64,000 nucleotides of DNA from Vogesella mureinivorans (GCF_007644035.1 NZ_VMTV02000134.1:233548-297547), one strand, 5' to 3'; numbered from the stretch's first letter, positions 27,035 to 38,550 are shown. A program made the numbers and translations. The notes: generated by a model from the letters alone, not told the origin.

Positions 27035-28007
27035 ATGGCAGCAGGATCAGCGAGCCGGTGGTGCGGCGTGCTTCCAGGTCGCGGTGCGCCTGGGCAGCGT
27101 CGGCCAGCGCGTAGCGTGCCGATGGCTGTACTTTTACCGTGCCGCGGGCCACCTGCTCGAACACGGCGCCGGCCAGTGCTTCCAGCTCGGCGCGGGTGGC
27201 GATGTAGTCGTGCAGGCGCGGGCGGGTGAAGAACAGCGAGCCTTTTTGTGCCAGTAACAGCGGCGAAAAGTCCGGCACGGCACCGCTGGCGTTGCCAAAG
27301 CTGACGAACATGCCGCGGGGTGCCAGGCTGTTCAGCGACATCTCGAAGGTATCTTTGCCCACACTGTCGTACACCACCGGTACGCCGGCGCCGCCGGTCA
27401 GCTCGCGTACCCGCGCCGGCACGTCTTCCTCGCGGTAGTTGATGACATGGGCGCAGCCCAGCGCGCGCGCCAGCGCGGCCTTGTCGGCGCTGCCCACGGT
27501 GCCGATCACCGTGACCCCCATGGCCGACAGCCACTGCACGGCAATCTGGCCCACGCCACCCGCTGCGGCGTGCCACAGCACGGTTTGCCCTGGCTGTACG
27601 CGGTAGGTGTGCAAAATCAGGTAGGCCACGGTCATGCCCTGCAGCATCAGGCAGGCGGCGGTATCGTCGCTGACGCTGTCCGGCAGTTTGACCAGATGCT
27701 GTGCCGGCATCACGCGTTGCTGGCTGTAGGCACCCAGCGGGCCGCCAGCGTAGGCCACGCGGTCGCCCGCTGCGACATGGCTCACGCCTGCCCCCACGGC
27801 CAACACCACGCCAGCGGCTTCGCTACCCAGCCCGGACGGTAGCGGCAGCGGATAGAGCCCGCTACGATGGTAGGTATCGATAAAATTGACGCCGATGGCG
27901 GTGTGTTGCAACAGCACCTCGCCGGGGCCGGGTTGGCCGCAGTCGACGTGTTCGGTTTGCAATACGTCCGGCCCGCCGCTAATGTCAAAACGGATACGCT
28001 GGCTCAT
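27033..28007 (-). CDS. qor: NADPH:quinone oxidoreductase, zinc-independent MDR family
   Basis: The 324-residue protein is a cytoplasmic medium-chain reductase. It has the GroES-like N-terminal half (VLLQHTAIGVNFIDTYHRSG, a signature of the QOR group) and a Rossmann domain with AAAGGVGQIAVQWLSAMG. The catalytic-zinc cysteines and histidine of alcohol dehydrogenases are absent. It probably reduces quinones with NADPH. One 10-mer copy lies in the 5' part (27932). Confidence 0.92.
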   Translation of the reverse strand: MSQRIRFDISGGPDVLQTEHVDCGQPGPGEVLLQHTAIGVNFIDTYHRSGLYPLPLPSGLGSEAAGVVLAVGAGVSHVAAGDRVAYAGGPLGAYSQQRVMPAQHLVKLPDSVSDDTAACLMLQGMTVAYLILHTYRVQPGQTVLWHAAAGGVGQIAVQWLSAMGVTVIGTVGSADKAALARALGCAHVINYREEDVPARVRELTGGAGVPVVYDSVGKDTFEMSLNSLAPRGMFVSFGNASGAVPDFSPLLLAQKGSLFFTRPRLHDYIATRAELEALAGAVFEQVARGTVKVQPSARYALADAAQAHRDLEARRTTGSLILLP

Positions 28008-28119
28008 GGGCTTCCTTATCGAATAAAGTGGGTGGCTACGCTATAGCGTAAATAGTGCACGAAAGCACGACTTGGCAGGTTAAACAGATTGTTCAGCGCG
28101 GTTCCTGGAAGGGGGGCGT

Positions 28120-28661
28120 ATGAAAGGTGTGGTGTTTACCGAGTTTCTGGGCTTGGTGGAGCAAAAGTTCTCTGCGGATATGGTGGATGACATCATTGAT
28201 GATGCCAACTTGCCGCACGGCGGAGCCTATACCGCCGTGGGCACGTACCCTTTCCCCGAGATGGTGGCGCTGATCGTGGCGCTGTCCAAGCGTACCGGGC
28301 TGGAGGTGCCGGTGCTGATACATGCTTTCGGCCAGTACCTGTTCGGGCGCTTTTTTGTGCTGTATCCGGCGTTCATTACCGCTTGCAGCAGCACCATCGA
28401 GCTGGTGAGCCATATCGAGCAGGTGATTCACACCGAGGTACGCAAGCTGTACCCCGATGCCGAGCTGCCGTCGTTTGAGGTGGAAACACATACCGCGCAG
28501 CGTCTGAGCGTGGTGTACCGTTCGCCGCGCTGCCTGGCCGACCTGGCCGTGGGCCTGATAGAGGGGGCGGTAGCGCATTACGGCGAGCAGGGCCACCTGC
28601 ACCTGCAGCGGGAAGCGCTGGATGCCGACGGTACGACGGTGCGCTTTATCCTGGAAAAAAC

Positions 28662-28665
<4 letters not shown>
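28120..28665 (+). CDS. H-NOX haem-based nitric oxide sensor
   Basis: The 181-residue soluble protein has the heme-NO-binding fold. The proximal haem ligand is predicted at His104 (IEQVIHTEV), and the YxSxR motif that binds haem propionates is Y133-R-S135-P-R137. MKGVVFTEFLGLVE at the start and YPAFITACSSTIEL agree with the family. In other bacteria such proteins bind NO and alter the activity of a partner kinase or cyclase. Here the kinase gene overlaps by 4 bp, so a pair is firmly indicated. The distal pocket lacks an obvious tyrosine, which would favour NO over O2, but this is inference. Confidence 0.95.
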
Positions 28666-30023
<1,358 letters not shown>

Positions 30024-30038
30024 GGCGCCGCCGGGCCG

Positions 30039-30632
30039 CTACGGGTTTGGCTTTGGCAGCTGGGGCAGCTTTCCTTCTATGCCCAGCAGACCGGGCAGGC
30101 ATTGCGGCCAACCTTGCAGGCGATGATCGTCGCCATTCAATACCGTGGTGCGGGCGCCAGCGTAGTAGCGCACCGCTTCGCGCCAGTCTAGTACCTCATC
30201 TGCCGTGCCCAGTACCAGCCAATAGTTGGCCGCCTGCAGCCGTGGCGGGCGCAGGGCAAGCAGCTCGTCCATGTGCTGTGGGCCCAGCGTGTAGTGTTCG
30301 CCGGTATACGGGTTGTGCAGCGGGCCCATGAAGCGCGCCAGCTCGGCCTCGGGGCGGATAGCCGGGTTGATCAGCACCGCAGGCAGGGCAAAGCGCTCTG
30401 CCAGCCAGGTAGCGTAATAGCCGCCCAGCGAGCTGCCTATCAGCACCAGCGGCTGCTGCAGGCTGGCAATCAGCGCTTCGGTTTGCGCGATGGCCTGTGC
30501 CGGGTAGGGCGAGAGCTGCGGGCTGCTAAAGCCGGCCTCGGGGGCGATGGCATGCAGATAGGCCTGGGTTTCGCGAGCTTTGAGCGACTGCGGGCCAGAC
30601 TGGAAACCGTGCAGATACAGATAGTGGGTCAT
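30039..30632 (-). CDS. YqiA-type alpha/beta hydrolase (UPF0227 esterase)
   Basis: The 197-residue protein starts with MTHYLYLHGFQSGPQSLKA, typical of YqiA. The nucleophile is the serine in GSSLGGYYA, and a C-terminal histidine is in NGDDHRLQGW. It hydrolyses short acyl esters in the E. coli homologue; the natural substrate is unknown. The start at 30632 gives the family N-terminus; longer frames upstream add nothing recognisable. Confidence 0.9.
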   Translation of the reverse strand: MTHYLYLHGFQSGPQSLKARETQAYLHAIAPEAGFSSPQLSPYPAQAIAQTEALIASLQQPLVLIGSSLGGYYATWLAERFALPAVLINPAIRPEAELARFMGPLHNPYTGEHYTLGPQHMDELLALRPPRLQAANYWLVLGTADEVLDWREAVRYYAGARTTVLNGDDHRLQGWPQCLPGLLGIEGKLPQLPKPNP

Positions 30633-30698
30633 GGTCAGTAGCAGTTGGGGGGGGCAAGCCATCAGCATAGCTGGCTGCGGGCTAGCGTCAACCGCTGG

Positions 30699-31454
30699 CT
30701 AGCTGGTTTTCCAGCTATAGCCTTGTATGATGCGTTTGGTTTTGCCCTGTTTTTCCAGCAGGCTGATGGCCTGGTTCAGCTGCGCTACCGTGTAGCGGCT
30801 GAACGGGGCCACGGCGCAGCGCGTTTGCAGTACCGACACCACCCAGGGCTGCAGGCGTAGCCGCTTGCCAGGCTGCGGGTTGCGCTTTACCCAGGCGGCC
30901 AGCTCCAGCTCCGAGCTGACTACCGCGTCGATCATGCCCATTTGCAGTGCTTTCAGGCTGGAGTCCAGCTGCGGGTGGTCTACCCGTGTGGCGCCGCCGT
31001 TCTGCCACAGCGGTACCAGTGCCGGGTAGTGATAGCCGCGTATCACGCCCACGCGCTGCGCCGCCAGGTCCTGGATGCCCTGAATGGTGCGCAGGTGGCT
31101 GGCCAGGGTCGCGACCCGCTCGATCTGGGGGTAGAAGTCTTGCGTCCAGCCCAGCTTGGCCGCATTGCCGAACCAGGCCGGGTTGGCATTGCACACCACA
31201 TCCACCTTGCTTTGTTCCAGGGCCGATTCGATACGGTTGCGCGACAGCACACTAAAGCGCGCACTGCTACCCAGCGCCTGCGCCAGGGCCAGACCCAGGT
31301 CTTTGGAGAGGCCGCTGTCCAGCTGGCGCTGCGCGTTCAGTACCACAATCGGCGCGGCGTCGGATTCTGCGACGCCAATGTGTAGCGGCGGGGCGGCCTG
31401 GGCCGAGGCTGCGGCCAACAGTAGCCACGCCGGGCGGCAGAAAAACGTAGACAT
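30699..31454 (-). CDS. Periplasmic solute-binding-like protein (SBP family 3 type)
   Basis: The 251-residue precursor has a signal peptide (STFFCRPAWLLLAAASAQAA). The body shows the family-3 pattern: LDSGLSKDLGLALAQALG, VVCNANPAWF, RVGVIRGYHYPAL and MIDAVVSSELELAAW. No transporter genes lie next to it, so it may act as a stand-alone sensor or binding protein. The start at 31454 is chosen because AAGGGAG lies 6 nt before it; an upstream ATG at 31472 lacks one. A 10-mer copy falls within the signal peptide (31410). Confidence 0.82.
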   Translation of the reverse strand: MSTFFCRPAWLLLAAASAQAAPPLHIGVAESDAAPIVVLNAQRQLDSGLSKDLGLALAQALGSSARFSVLSRNRIESALEQSKVDVVCNANPAWFGNAAKLGWTQDFYPQIERVATLASHLRTIQGIQDLAAQRVGVIRGYHYPALVPLWQNGGATRVDHPQLDSSLKALQMGMIDAVVSSELELAAWVKRNPQPGKRLRLQPWVVSVLQTRCAVAPFSRYTVAQLNQAISLLEKQGKTKRIIQGYSWKTS

Positions 31455-31578
31455 ATACGGCTCCCTTGGCATTGTTATGCTCTCTTGTTCTATAGGATGG
31501 CCAGCTCGGGCCAAAATGCAATGATAAGATTAAGCTCTTGTGTCTACGTAGTTTTACTTAATTAAAGCCGCCTTTGCC

Positions 31579-34500
31579 ATGTCAAAACTGTTATCCCACC
31601 CCGCTTACGACCTGCTTTCCCGCCGCATCCTGATTCTGGACGGTGGTATGGGCACCATGATTCAGCAGTACAAGCTGACCGAGGCCCAGTATCGCGGGGA
31701 GCGGTTTGCCGACTGGCCGGTAGACGTAAAAGGCAATAACGACCTGCTGGTGCTGACCCAGCCGCAGATCATTGCCGAGATTCACCAAGCCTATCTGGAT
31801 GCGGGCGCGGACATTATCGAGACCAACAGCTTCAACGCCACCGCCATCGCCATGGCCGACTACGACATGCAGTCGCTGGTGTGGGAGCTGAACCACGCCG
31901 CCGCCAAGCTGGTAAAAGACCTGTGCGTAGCGCAAACCGCTGCCACCCCAGACAAGCCGCGTTTCTGCGCCGGCGTACTGGGCCCCACCAGCCGCACCTG
32001 TAGCATCAGCCCGGACGTGAACGACCCGGGTTACCGCAATGTCACCTTTGACGAGCTGGTGGACACCTACACCACCGCCATCGACGGCCTGGTAAAGGGC
32101 GGGGCGGATTTCCTGCTGGTGGAAACCATCTTCGACACGCTGAACGCCAAGGCGGCGGTGTTTGCCATCCACAAGTACTTCGACGAGCACCCCGAGGCCA
32201 CGCGCCTGCCCATCATGATCTCGGGCACCATTACCGACCAGTCCGGCCGTACGCTCACCGGCCAGACCACCGAAGCCTTCTACAACAGCCTGTCGCACGC
32301 CGACGCACTAAGCTTTGGCCTGAACTGCGCGCTGGGGCCAGACCTGCTGCGCCCGTATGTAGAAGAAATGTCGCGCATTGCGAATACCTTTGTATCGGTA
32401 CACGCCAACGCCGGCCTGCCCAACCCGCTGGCCCCCACCGGCTACGACCTGCTGCCGGAAGACATGGCGCCGCAGATTCGCGAGTGGGCCGAGTCTGGCC
32501 TGGTGAACATTATTGGCGGCTGCTGCGGCACCACGCCTGGCCACATCAAGGCCATTTACGAGGCGGTGAAAGACCTGCCGCCGCGCCCGCTGCCGCAGAT
32601 CGAGCCCAAGTGCCGCCTGTCCGGCCTGGAGCCGTTCAATATCGGCGACAAAGACCTGTTTGTGAACGTGGGCGAGCGCACCAACGTGACCGGCTCCAAA
32701 GCCTTTGCCAAGCTCATTCTCAACGGTGACTACGCCACGGCGCTGGACGTGGCGCGCCAGCAGGTGGAAAACGGCGCGCAGGTAATCGACATCAATATGG
32801 ACGAGGGCATGCTGGACGCCCACGCCGCCATGGTGCGCTTTCTGAACCTGATCGCCGCCGAGCCGGACATCGCCCGCGTACCCATCATGATCGACAGCTC
32901 CAAGTGGGATGTGATCGAAGCCGGCCTCAAGTGCATCCAGGGCAAGGGCATCGTGAACTCCATCTCGCTGAAAGAGGGCAAGGACAAGTTTGTCGAGCAG
33001 GCGCGCCTGCTGCGCCGCTACGGTGCGGCGGTGATCGTGATGGCCTTTGATGAAGTGGGCCAGGCCGACACCTACGCCCGCAAGGTGGAAATCTGCGAAA
33101 AGAGCTACCGCATTCTGGTGGACGAAGTGGGCTTCCCGCCGGAAGACATCATCTTCGACCCCAATATCTTTGCCGTGGCCACCGGTATCGAAGAACACGC
33201 CCGCTACGGCCTGGACTTTATCGAGGCCACCGGCTGGATCAAGCAGAACCTGCCGCACGCCAAGATCTCCGGTGGCGTGTCCAACGTGTCGTTCAGCTTC
33301 CGTGGCAATAACAAAGTGCGCGAGGCCATTCACGCCGTATTCCTGTACCACGCCATCCAGCGCGGCATGACCATGGGTATCGTGAACGCCGGCGCGCTGG
33401 AAGTGTACGACGAGGTGGACCAGGTGCTGCGCGAGCGCATCGAAGACGTGGTGCTGATGCGCGGCGACGACATCATGGCGGTGACCGAGGCGCTGATCAG
33501 CCTGGCCGAAAGCTTCCGTGGCGACGCCAAAGAGGCCAAGGGCGAAGACCTGGCCTGGCGCAGCCAGCCGGTAGAAAAGCGCCTGGAACACGCGCTGATC
33601 AAGGGCATTACCACTTATATCGTGGAAGATACCGAGGAAGTGCGCCTGAAGTGCGAGCGCCCTATCCACGTGATCGAAGGCCCGCTGATGGACGGCATGA
33701 ACGTAGTGGGCGACCTGTTTGGCGCCGGCAAGATGTTCCTGCCGCAGGTGGTGAAATCCGCCCGCGTGATGAAAGCCGCCGTGGCGCACCTGGAGCCGTT
33801 CATCGAGGAAGAAAAAATCCGCATGGGCCTGCAGGACGCGCCGGCCAAGGGCGTGATCATCATGGCCACGGTGAAGGGCGACGTGCACGATATCGGCAAA
33901 AACATCGTGGGCGTAGTGCTGCGCTGTAACAACTACAAGGTGATCGACCTGGGCGTGATGGTGCCGTGCCAGACCATTCTGGACGCCGCGCGCGAACACA
34001 AGGCCGACATCATCGGCCTGTCCGGCCTGATTACCCCTAGCCTGGAAGAAATGGCGCACGTGGCCAAAGAGATGCAGCGCCAGGGCTTTGATATCCCGCT
34101 GCTGATTGGCGGCGCCACCACCAGCCGCGTGCACACTGCGGTAAAAATCGCCCCGCATTACAGCGGCCCGGTGATCTACGTGCCGGACGCCAGCCGCGCC
34201 GTGGGCGTGTGCTCCAACCTGCTGTCCGACACCCTGCGTGATAATTTTGTGCTGGAAGTCGCCAGCGACTACGCCAAGGCGCGCGCCATTTTCGAAGGCC
34301 GTGGCGACGCCAAGCTGCTGCCACTGGCGCAGGCGCGCGCGGCGCGCCACCGTATCGATTGGGCTAGTTATGTGCCGCCCGCGCCAAAATGGCTGGGTGT
34401 GCGCCGCTTCGAACGCTACGACCTGGCCGAGATCGCGCGCTTTATCGACTGGACGCCGTTCTTCCAGAGCTGGGAGCTGGCCGGCCGCTTCCCCGCCATT

Positions 34501-35307
34501 CTGGACGACGACATCGTGGGCGAATCCGCCCGCGGCCTGTGGGCCGACGCCCAGGCCATGTTGCAGCAGATCATCAGCGAGCAATGGCTGCAGGCCAATG
34601 CGGTGATTGGCTTGTTCCCGGCGCGCAGCGTGGACGTGGACGATATCGAAATCCTCGACCCCGACACCCGTGCCCCGCTGATGACCTGGGTAGGCCTGCG
34701 CCAGCAGCTGGCCAAAGCCACCAAGGACGGCTCTGCGGCCAACCCCAACTGGACGCTGGCCGACTTTATCGCCCCGGCTGACAGCGGCGTGCAGGACTAT
34801 ATCGGTACCTTCGCCGTGACCGGCGGCCTGGGTATCGACCCGCACGTAGCGCGTTTCGAAGCGGCCAACGATGACTACAGCGCCATTCTGCTCAAAGCGC
34901 TGGCCGACCGTTTTGCCGAGGCCTTTGCCGAGCTGATGCACCACCGTGTGCGCACCGAGTTCTGGGGCTATGCCGCCGGTGAAAGCCTGGATAACGAGTC
35001 GTTGATCGATGAGAAATACGTGGGTATCCGCCCTGCGCCAGGCTACCCGGCCTGCCCGGACCACACGGTGAAGCGTGAGCTGTTCGAGCTGCTGAACGCG
35101 CCGGCCATCGGCATGACGCTGACCGAAGGCTACGCCATGCTGCCTACCGCAGCGGTATCCGGCTTCTATTTCAGCCACCCCGACAGCCGCTACTTTGGCG
35201 TGGGCAAGCTCGCCCGCGATCAGGTGGAAAGCTACGCCACCCGCCGTGGTGTGAGCGTGACCCAGGCCGAGCGCGACCTGGCACCCAACCTGGGTTACAA
35301 CGCGTAA
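31579..35307 (+). CDS. metH: Cobalamin-dependent methionine synthase
   Basis: The 1242-residue enzyme transfers a methyl group from methyltetrahydrofolate to homocysteine through cobalamin. Modules are in the normal order: homocysteine domain (zinc cysteines in [11 protein letters not shown]), folate domain ([17 protein letters not shown]), B12 cap and B12 domain ([11 protein letters not shown], with the cobalt-binding histidine) and activation domain ([15 protein letters not shown]). Full length. The leader is only about 120 bp and I saw no cobalamin riboswitch. It is followed by two hairpins at 35310-35371. Confidence 0.98.
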   Translation: MSKLLSHPAYDLLSRRILILDGGMGTMIQQYKLTEAQYRGERFADWPVDVKGNNDLLVLTQPQIIAEIHQAYLDAGADIIETNSFNATAIAMADYDMQSLVWELNHAAAKLVKDLCVAQTAATPDKPRFCAGVLGPTSRTCSISPDVNDPGYRNVTFDELVDTYTTAIDGLVKGGADFLLVETIFDTLNAKAAVFAIHKYFDEHPEATRLPIMISGTITDQSGRTLTGQTTEAFYNSLSHADALSFGLNCALGPDLLRPYVEEMSRIANTFVSVHANAGLPNPLAPTGYDLLPEDMAPQIREWAESGLVNIIGGCCGTTPGHIKAIYEAVKDLPPRPLPQIEPKCRLSGLEPFNIGDKDLFVNVGERTNVTGSKAFAKLILNGDYATALDVARQQVENGAQVIDINMDEGMLDAHAAMVRFLNLIAAEPDIARVPIMIDSSKWDVIEAGLKCIQGKGIVNSISLKEGKDKFVEQARLLRRYGAAVIVMAFDEVGQADTYARKVEICEKSYRILVDEVGFPPEDIIFDPNIFAVATGIEEHARYGLDFIEATGWIKQNLPHAKISGGVSNVSFSFRGNNKVREAIHAVFLYHAIQRGMTMGIVNAGALEVYDEVDQVLRERIEDVVLMRGDDIMAVTEALISLAESFRGDAKEAKGEDLAWRSQPVEKRLEHALIKGITTYIVEDTEEVRLKCERPIHVIEGPLMDGMNVVGDLFGAGKMFLPQVVKSARVMKAAVAHLEPFIEEEKIRMGLQDAPAKGVIIMATVKGDVHDIGKNIVGVVLRCNNYKVIDLGVMVPCQTILDAAREHKADIIGLSGLITPSLEEMAHVAKEMQRQGFDIPLLIGGATTSRVHTAVKIAPHYSGPVIYVPDASRAVGVCSNLLSDTLRDNFVLEVASDYAKARAIFEGRGDAKLLPLAQARAARHRIDWASYVPPAPKWLGVRRFERYDLAEIARFIDWTPFFQSWELAGRFPAILDDDIVGESARGLWADAQAMLQQIISEQWLQANAVIGLFPARSVDVDDIEILDPDTRAPLMTWVGLRQQLAKATKDGSAANPNWTLADFIAPADSGVQDYIGTFAVTGGLGIDPHVARFEAANDDYSAILLKALADRFAEAFAELMHHRVRTEFWGYAAGESLDNESLIDEKYVGIRPAPGYPACPDHTVKRELFELLNAPAIGMTLTEGYAMLPTAAVSGFYFSHPDSRYFGVGKLARDQVESYATRRGVSVTQAERDLAPNLGYNA

Positions 35308-35309
35308 GG

Positions 35310-35333
35310 CTTGCGGCCAACGTTGGCCGCAAG
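35310..35333. repeat. Perfect 24-bp palindrome made of two dispersed 10-mers
   Basis: CTTGCGGCCAAC is followed immediately by its exact complement, so the two 10-mers (35312 and 35322) meet with no spacer. It lies 3 bp after the metH stop. It could cruciform or form a hairpin, and marks the gene end. Confidence 0.9.
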
Positions 35334-35341
35334 GCAAGACA

Positions 35342-35371
35342 ATCAGGGCAGGCCGCTAGGCCTGCCCTGAT
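35342..35371. terminator. Hairpin between metH and the VOC gene
   Basis: A 13-bp stem ATCAGGGCAGGCC with its complement encloses a 4-nt loop GCTA. A T tract is weak on both sides, so it is terminator-like. Confidence 0.65.
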
Positions 35372-35802
35372 CACGTTTGTGCGCTGTCGTCGCGGGTAAA
35401 GCCACGGCACACGGCGGCCAGCTTGTTGCCGTCCGGGTCGCGCACGTAGGCGGCGTAAAAATCCGGGTTGTATTGCAGGCGCAAGCCCGGCTCACCGTCC
35501 GACACGCCGCCGTGCAGCAGGGCGGCGGCATGAAAGGCTTGTACTTGCTGCCAGCTGCCGGCTTTTAGCGCCACCATGGTGCCATTGCCTGCGCTGGCCG
35601 GGCGGCCGTCAAACGGGTGGCAGAGCCACAGCGCCAGTTCCTGCCGCCCTTGGTCGGTGTAGGTTCCCCAGCCTGGCCAGGCATCTGCGTCGTCTTCTGT
35701 TGAGGTATCGCAGCGTGTCAGGCCCAGCGGGGCGAGGACGGCATCGTAAAAGCGACAGGCGCGGGGCAGGTTATTGCTGCCCAGGCAGACGTAAGTGAAC
35801 AT
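35371..35802 (-). CDS. VOC (glyoxalase/bleomycin resistance) family protein
   Basis: The 143-residue protein has the betaalphabetabetabeta modules of this fold: MFTYVCLGSNNLPRACRFYD at the start, a GNGTMVALKAGS segment, and YAAYVRDPDGNKLAAVCRG at the end, which contains a likely metal-ligand region. Its substrate is not known. The open frame extends to 35916 but ATG 35802 gives the family N-terminus. Confidence 0.88.
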   Translation of the reverse strand: MFTYVCLGSNNLPRACRFYDAVLAPLGLTRCDTSTEDDADAWPGWGTYTDQGRQELALWLCHPFDGRPASAGNGTMVALKAGSWQQVQAFHAAALLHGGVSDGEPGLRLQYNPDFYAAYVRDPDGNKLAAVCRGFTRDDSAQT

Positions 35803-35974
35803 GTTTGTCTCCGTGGTAAGGGTTACCCCTGTTCTAGCCCAAGGTTTTATCGCCAGGCCAGCGTTGTGCCGCCGTGTCATGGCGATGCGCAGTTTTTTCT
35901 GTATAGAGATGCCCACCCCATGCCATCCCGCAGACAGCAGCCCCGCCGGGGTTGCCTGTTAACGGGAGACTGTC

Positions 35975-36610
35975 ATGGACGAATTACTGGGCGTGATTAC
36001 AGGCGAGGGCTACGAGTGCCAGATCTGGCAAGACGCCAGCGGGCGGGTGTATTTCATGGCCGACGCCGATATTGATGCCGATGGCGCCAACGGCCAGCAC
36101 GGTGCCCCGGCAGCGTACCGCGAGGATGATCAAGGGCTGGAATGGCTGGCTAACGGCGGCATGCGCCGGGTGAACGGCAAGGTGGTGTGCTTGCACGACT
36201 GGGCGCGCGATATTGTCATTCTCGATACCGACAACGAACCCAAGGTGTTTCCCGGCGGCATCATCGCGTCGATGACCTGGTATCGCCACCCGGGCATGCC
36301 GGCGGACGACCCGGCGGCGTATGTTGATTCGGCTACCGAGCCCTATATTGTGGTGCCACCGTTGGTGGTACAGCACACGCGGGGCATCGTGCGTGGCTGC
36401 CTGGCGCGGGTGAGTTACCAGGGAAAAAGCGTGGACTGTGTGGTGGCAGACCGTGGCCCCAAAAACCTGGCGGGTGAGCTGAGCATTGCTGCCGCCATGA
36501 TGCTGGGCATACCGGCCAGCCCCAGGCATGGCGGCCTGGACAAAGCACAGGTGCTGTATGAGTTGTGGCCGGGTATTGCTGCGCCGGGTTACGCGCTGCA
36601 GCCGGCCTGA
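35975..36610 (+). CDS. Glycoside hydrolase family 75 (chitosanase)-like protein
   Basis: The 211-residue protein resembles GH75: an acidic FMADADIDADGANGQ near residues 28-42 (the place of the catalytic Asp in this family), PYIVVPPLVV near 122, GCLARVSYQGKSVDCVVADR near 140-157, and GELSIAAAMMLGIP. GH75 enzymes cut chitosan. There is no signal peptide, unlike most secreted family members, so a cytoplasmic role or unconventional export is possible. It lies 2 kb upstream of the GlcNAc cluster, suggestive but not proof of a link. Assignment is by motif memory and moderate. Confidence 0.6.
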   Translation: MDELLGVITGEGYECQIWQDASGRVYFMADADIDADGANGQHGAPAAYREDDQGLEWLANGGMRRVNGKVVCLHDWARDIVILDTDNEPKVFPGGIIASMTWYRHPGMPADDPAAYVDSATEPYIVVPPLVVQHTRGIVRGCLARVSYQGKSVDCVVADRGPKNLAGELSIAAAMMLGIPASPRHGGLDKAQVLYELWPGIAAPGYALQPA

Positions 36611-36724
36611 CGACGCGGGTAGCGATAATATTGCATTTATTAATGACTATGACATTTAATAATTTGTAATTCTTATAAGCAATGGTATAAGCTTTTTTAG
36701 TTGATACCCTGCTAATGACCCCGC

Positions 36725-37204
36725 ATGCTTTCTTTACGCCCTTTGCTCGAGTCTGACCACGACCAGCTGTACCGCTGGCTGCAGCTAGCCGCATGGACTG
36801 CGCCAGCTGCAGCGCAGCCAGCAACGGCACAGCACGACACGCAGCCCGCGACGGCCAGTTGTGACGACTGGGGTTCCCCTTTTGACCTGGGCTTGGTGGC
36901 ACGCCTGGCATCACAGGATGTCGGTGCGTGCTGGCTGCGCCTGTTGCCGGAGGATGTGGGCCTGGGGTATGTGGATATTTTTACCCCGCAGCTGGGCATG
37001 GCGCTGGAGCCGGAGTTTCGCCAGCGTGGCTACGGGCGGCAAATGTTGTCGGCGCTGCTGCACCAGGCCGCATGCCGCGGCTATGCCCAGGTATCCCTTA
37101 GCGTGCATCCGGATAACCCTGCGCTGCGCTTTTACCAGAAGGCGGGTTTTAATACGGTGACACTGCGCCAGTATTGCCATGTGATGGTCACCAAACTGTT
37201 CTGA
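36725..37204 (+). CDS. GNAT family N-acetyltransferase
   Basis: The 159-residue protein has the acetyl-CoA binding pattern RQRGYGRQMLSALLHQAA near residues 99-116 and the C-terminal VHPDNPALRFYQKAGF. The first 60 residues include an alanine-rich stretch (AAWTAPAAAQPATAQHDTQP). Substrate unknown. Its upstream region is unusually AT-rich for this window. Confidence 0.88.
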   Translation: MLSLRPLLESDHDQLYRWLQLAAWTAPAAAQPATAQHDTQPATASCDDWGSPFDLGLVARLASQDVGACWLRLLPEDVGLGYVDIFTPQLGMALEPEFRQRGYGRQMLSALLHQAACRGYAQVSLSVHPDNPALRFYQKAGFNTVTLRQYCHVMVTKLF

Positions 37205-37337
37205 CGCCGGGCTATCAGGCCATGCCTGCTAAAAGCCTTGCCCCGCTCTGCTTTGCCCAGAACAGGCTTTTCAGTTTTCATCTCTTGTAATCGTCATGTA
37301 CAGCAGGCATGTTGCGGGTCTACACAGGAAACCTGCC

Positions 37338-38219
37338 ATGACGCTCAGTACCCACCAGCTCAAGTTGCTCGCCGCTTTTTTTGCCCTCTATGTCATCTGG
37401 GGCTCGACCTATTTTGCTATCCGTATTGGTGTGGAGTACTGGCCACCGTTCATGATGGCCGGCGTGCGCTTCACCGTGGCGGGTGCGCTGATGTACGCCT
37501 GGCTGCGCTGGCGTGGCGAAGCGAACCCGACCTGGCAGGAGCTGCGTGGCGGCGCCATTCTAGGCGTGTTGATGCCGGCTATCGGTAATGGCTTTGTGAC
37601 CCTGGCAGAGAAAGACGTGTCGTCCGGAGTGGCGGCATTGGTGGTGGCCACCGTGCCGCTGTTTGCCACCCTGTTTGCCCGTTTCTTTGGCCACGTGCCG
37701 CGCAAAATGGAAGTAGCCGGCATTCTGTTGGGCATTGCCGGCATGGTGGTATTGAATATGGGCGCCAACCTGCAAGCCTCGCCGGCGGGCGCCGCCGCGC
37801 TGTTGTTTGCCTCGGCGGGTTGGGCTTTTGGCTCGGCCTGGAGCAAGCATCTGGTGCAGCCCAAGGGCTTGATGTCCAGTGCGATCATGATGCTTTGTGG
37901 CGGTGGTGCACTGTTGCTGGGCAGTGCGGCTATCGGTGAGCAGCTGCTGGCCACGCCGCCGCTGGCCGGCTGGCTGGCGGTGGCCTATCTGGTGTTTTTT
38001 GGCTCCATGGTGGCGTATACCGCCTATTTGTTCCTGCTCAAAAGTGTCAGCCCGGCGGCGGCCACCAGCTATGCCTACGTGAACCCGGTGATTGCCGTTT
38101 TGCTGGGGGTGTGGCTACTGGGCGAGCACGTGGGCGTACATGAAATGGGCGCCATGGGCATTATCGTTTTGGCGGTGGTGTTGATCGGTTGGCGGCCCAA
38201 GCCGCGTGCTGCTGGCTGA
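37338..38219 (+). CDS. EamA family transporter (YedA-like)
   Basis: The 293-residue protein has ten hydrophobic helices in two EamA repeats. YVIWGSTYFAIRIGVEYWPP near the start and TSYAYVNPVIAVLLGVWLLGE near the end are typical of YedA-like permeases. Substrate unknown, possibly amino acids or other metabolites for export. The start is the ATG at 37338, preceded by AGGAAA at the right distance. Confidence 0.92.
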   Translation: MTLSTHQLKLLAAFFALYVIWGSTYFAIRIGVEYWPPFMMAGVRFTVAGALMYAWLRWRGEANPTWQELRGGAILGVLMPAIGNGFVTLAEKDVSSGVAALVVATVPLFATLFARFFGHVPRKMEVAGILLGIAGMVVLNMGANLQASPAGAAALLFASAGWAFGSAWSKHLVQPKGLMSSAIMMLCGGGALLLGSAAIGEQLLATPPLAGWLAVAYLVFFGSMVAYTAYLFLLKSVSPAAATSYAYVNPVIAVLLGVWLLGEHVGVHEMGAMGIIVLAVVLIGWRPKPRAAG

Positions 38220-38238
38220 TATCTGTCGCGCTTCTGCC

Positions 38239-38266
38239 AAAGCCTGCTGATTGCAGGCTTTTTTTA
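38239..38266 (+). terminator. Terminator after the YedA-like gene
   Basis: An 8-bp stem AAGCCTGC/GCAGGCTT with a 5-nt loop is followed by seven T residues. Confidence 0.9.
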
Positions 38267-38425
38267 TTGCTTTTTTAAGGAACCAGATCGATACCACTTT
38301 GTAGTCATAAAAATGCCAATTTTTAGCAGCCATACAGCATTTTGCACTGCAGCGATAATGCTATCGATAGAAAGCAAGACATTTCAGGGTGTTGCATTTC
38401 TTGCAATTGTGCGGCTAATAGCTAG

Positions 38426-38458
38426 ATTGGTATTGACGTGGTGTTGTAGTGGTATTAC
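38426..38458 (+). promoter_or_regulatory. Candidate GntR-type (NagR) operator with two direct copies upstream of nagR
   Basis: ATTGGTATTGACGTGGT (38426-38442) and AGTGGTATTAC (38448-38458) share TGGTATT, and start 22 bp apart, about two helical turns. The first is close to the TTGGTATAGAC-type half site I recall for GntR/HutC-family NagR. A -35-like TTGACG with TACTTT 17 bp away overlaps them. Gene-free region 38220-38550 otherwise holds the preceding terminator and AT-rich sequence. Confidence 0.4.
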
Positions 38459-38550
38459 TTTTGCGCTTGTGGAACGGCCTGTTGTGCTTCGGCAGAAAAA
38501 CACAGGGTTCTACAATGGCACCTTTGAATGACCACTTGCAGGGTAGCCAT

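Noticed and set aside
31455-31578. Possible cobalamin riboswitch before metH
   Set aside because: The leader is short and no B12-box-like sequence was seen.
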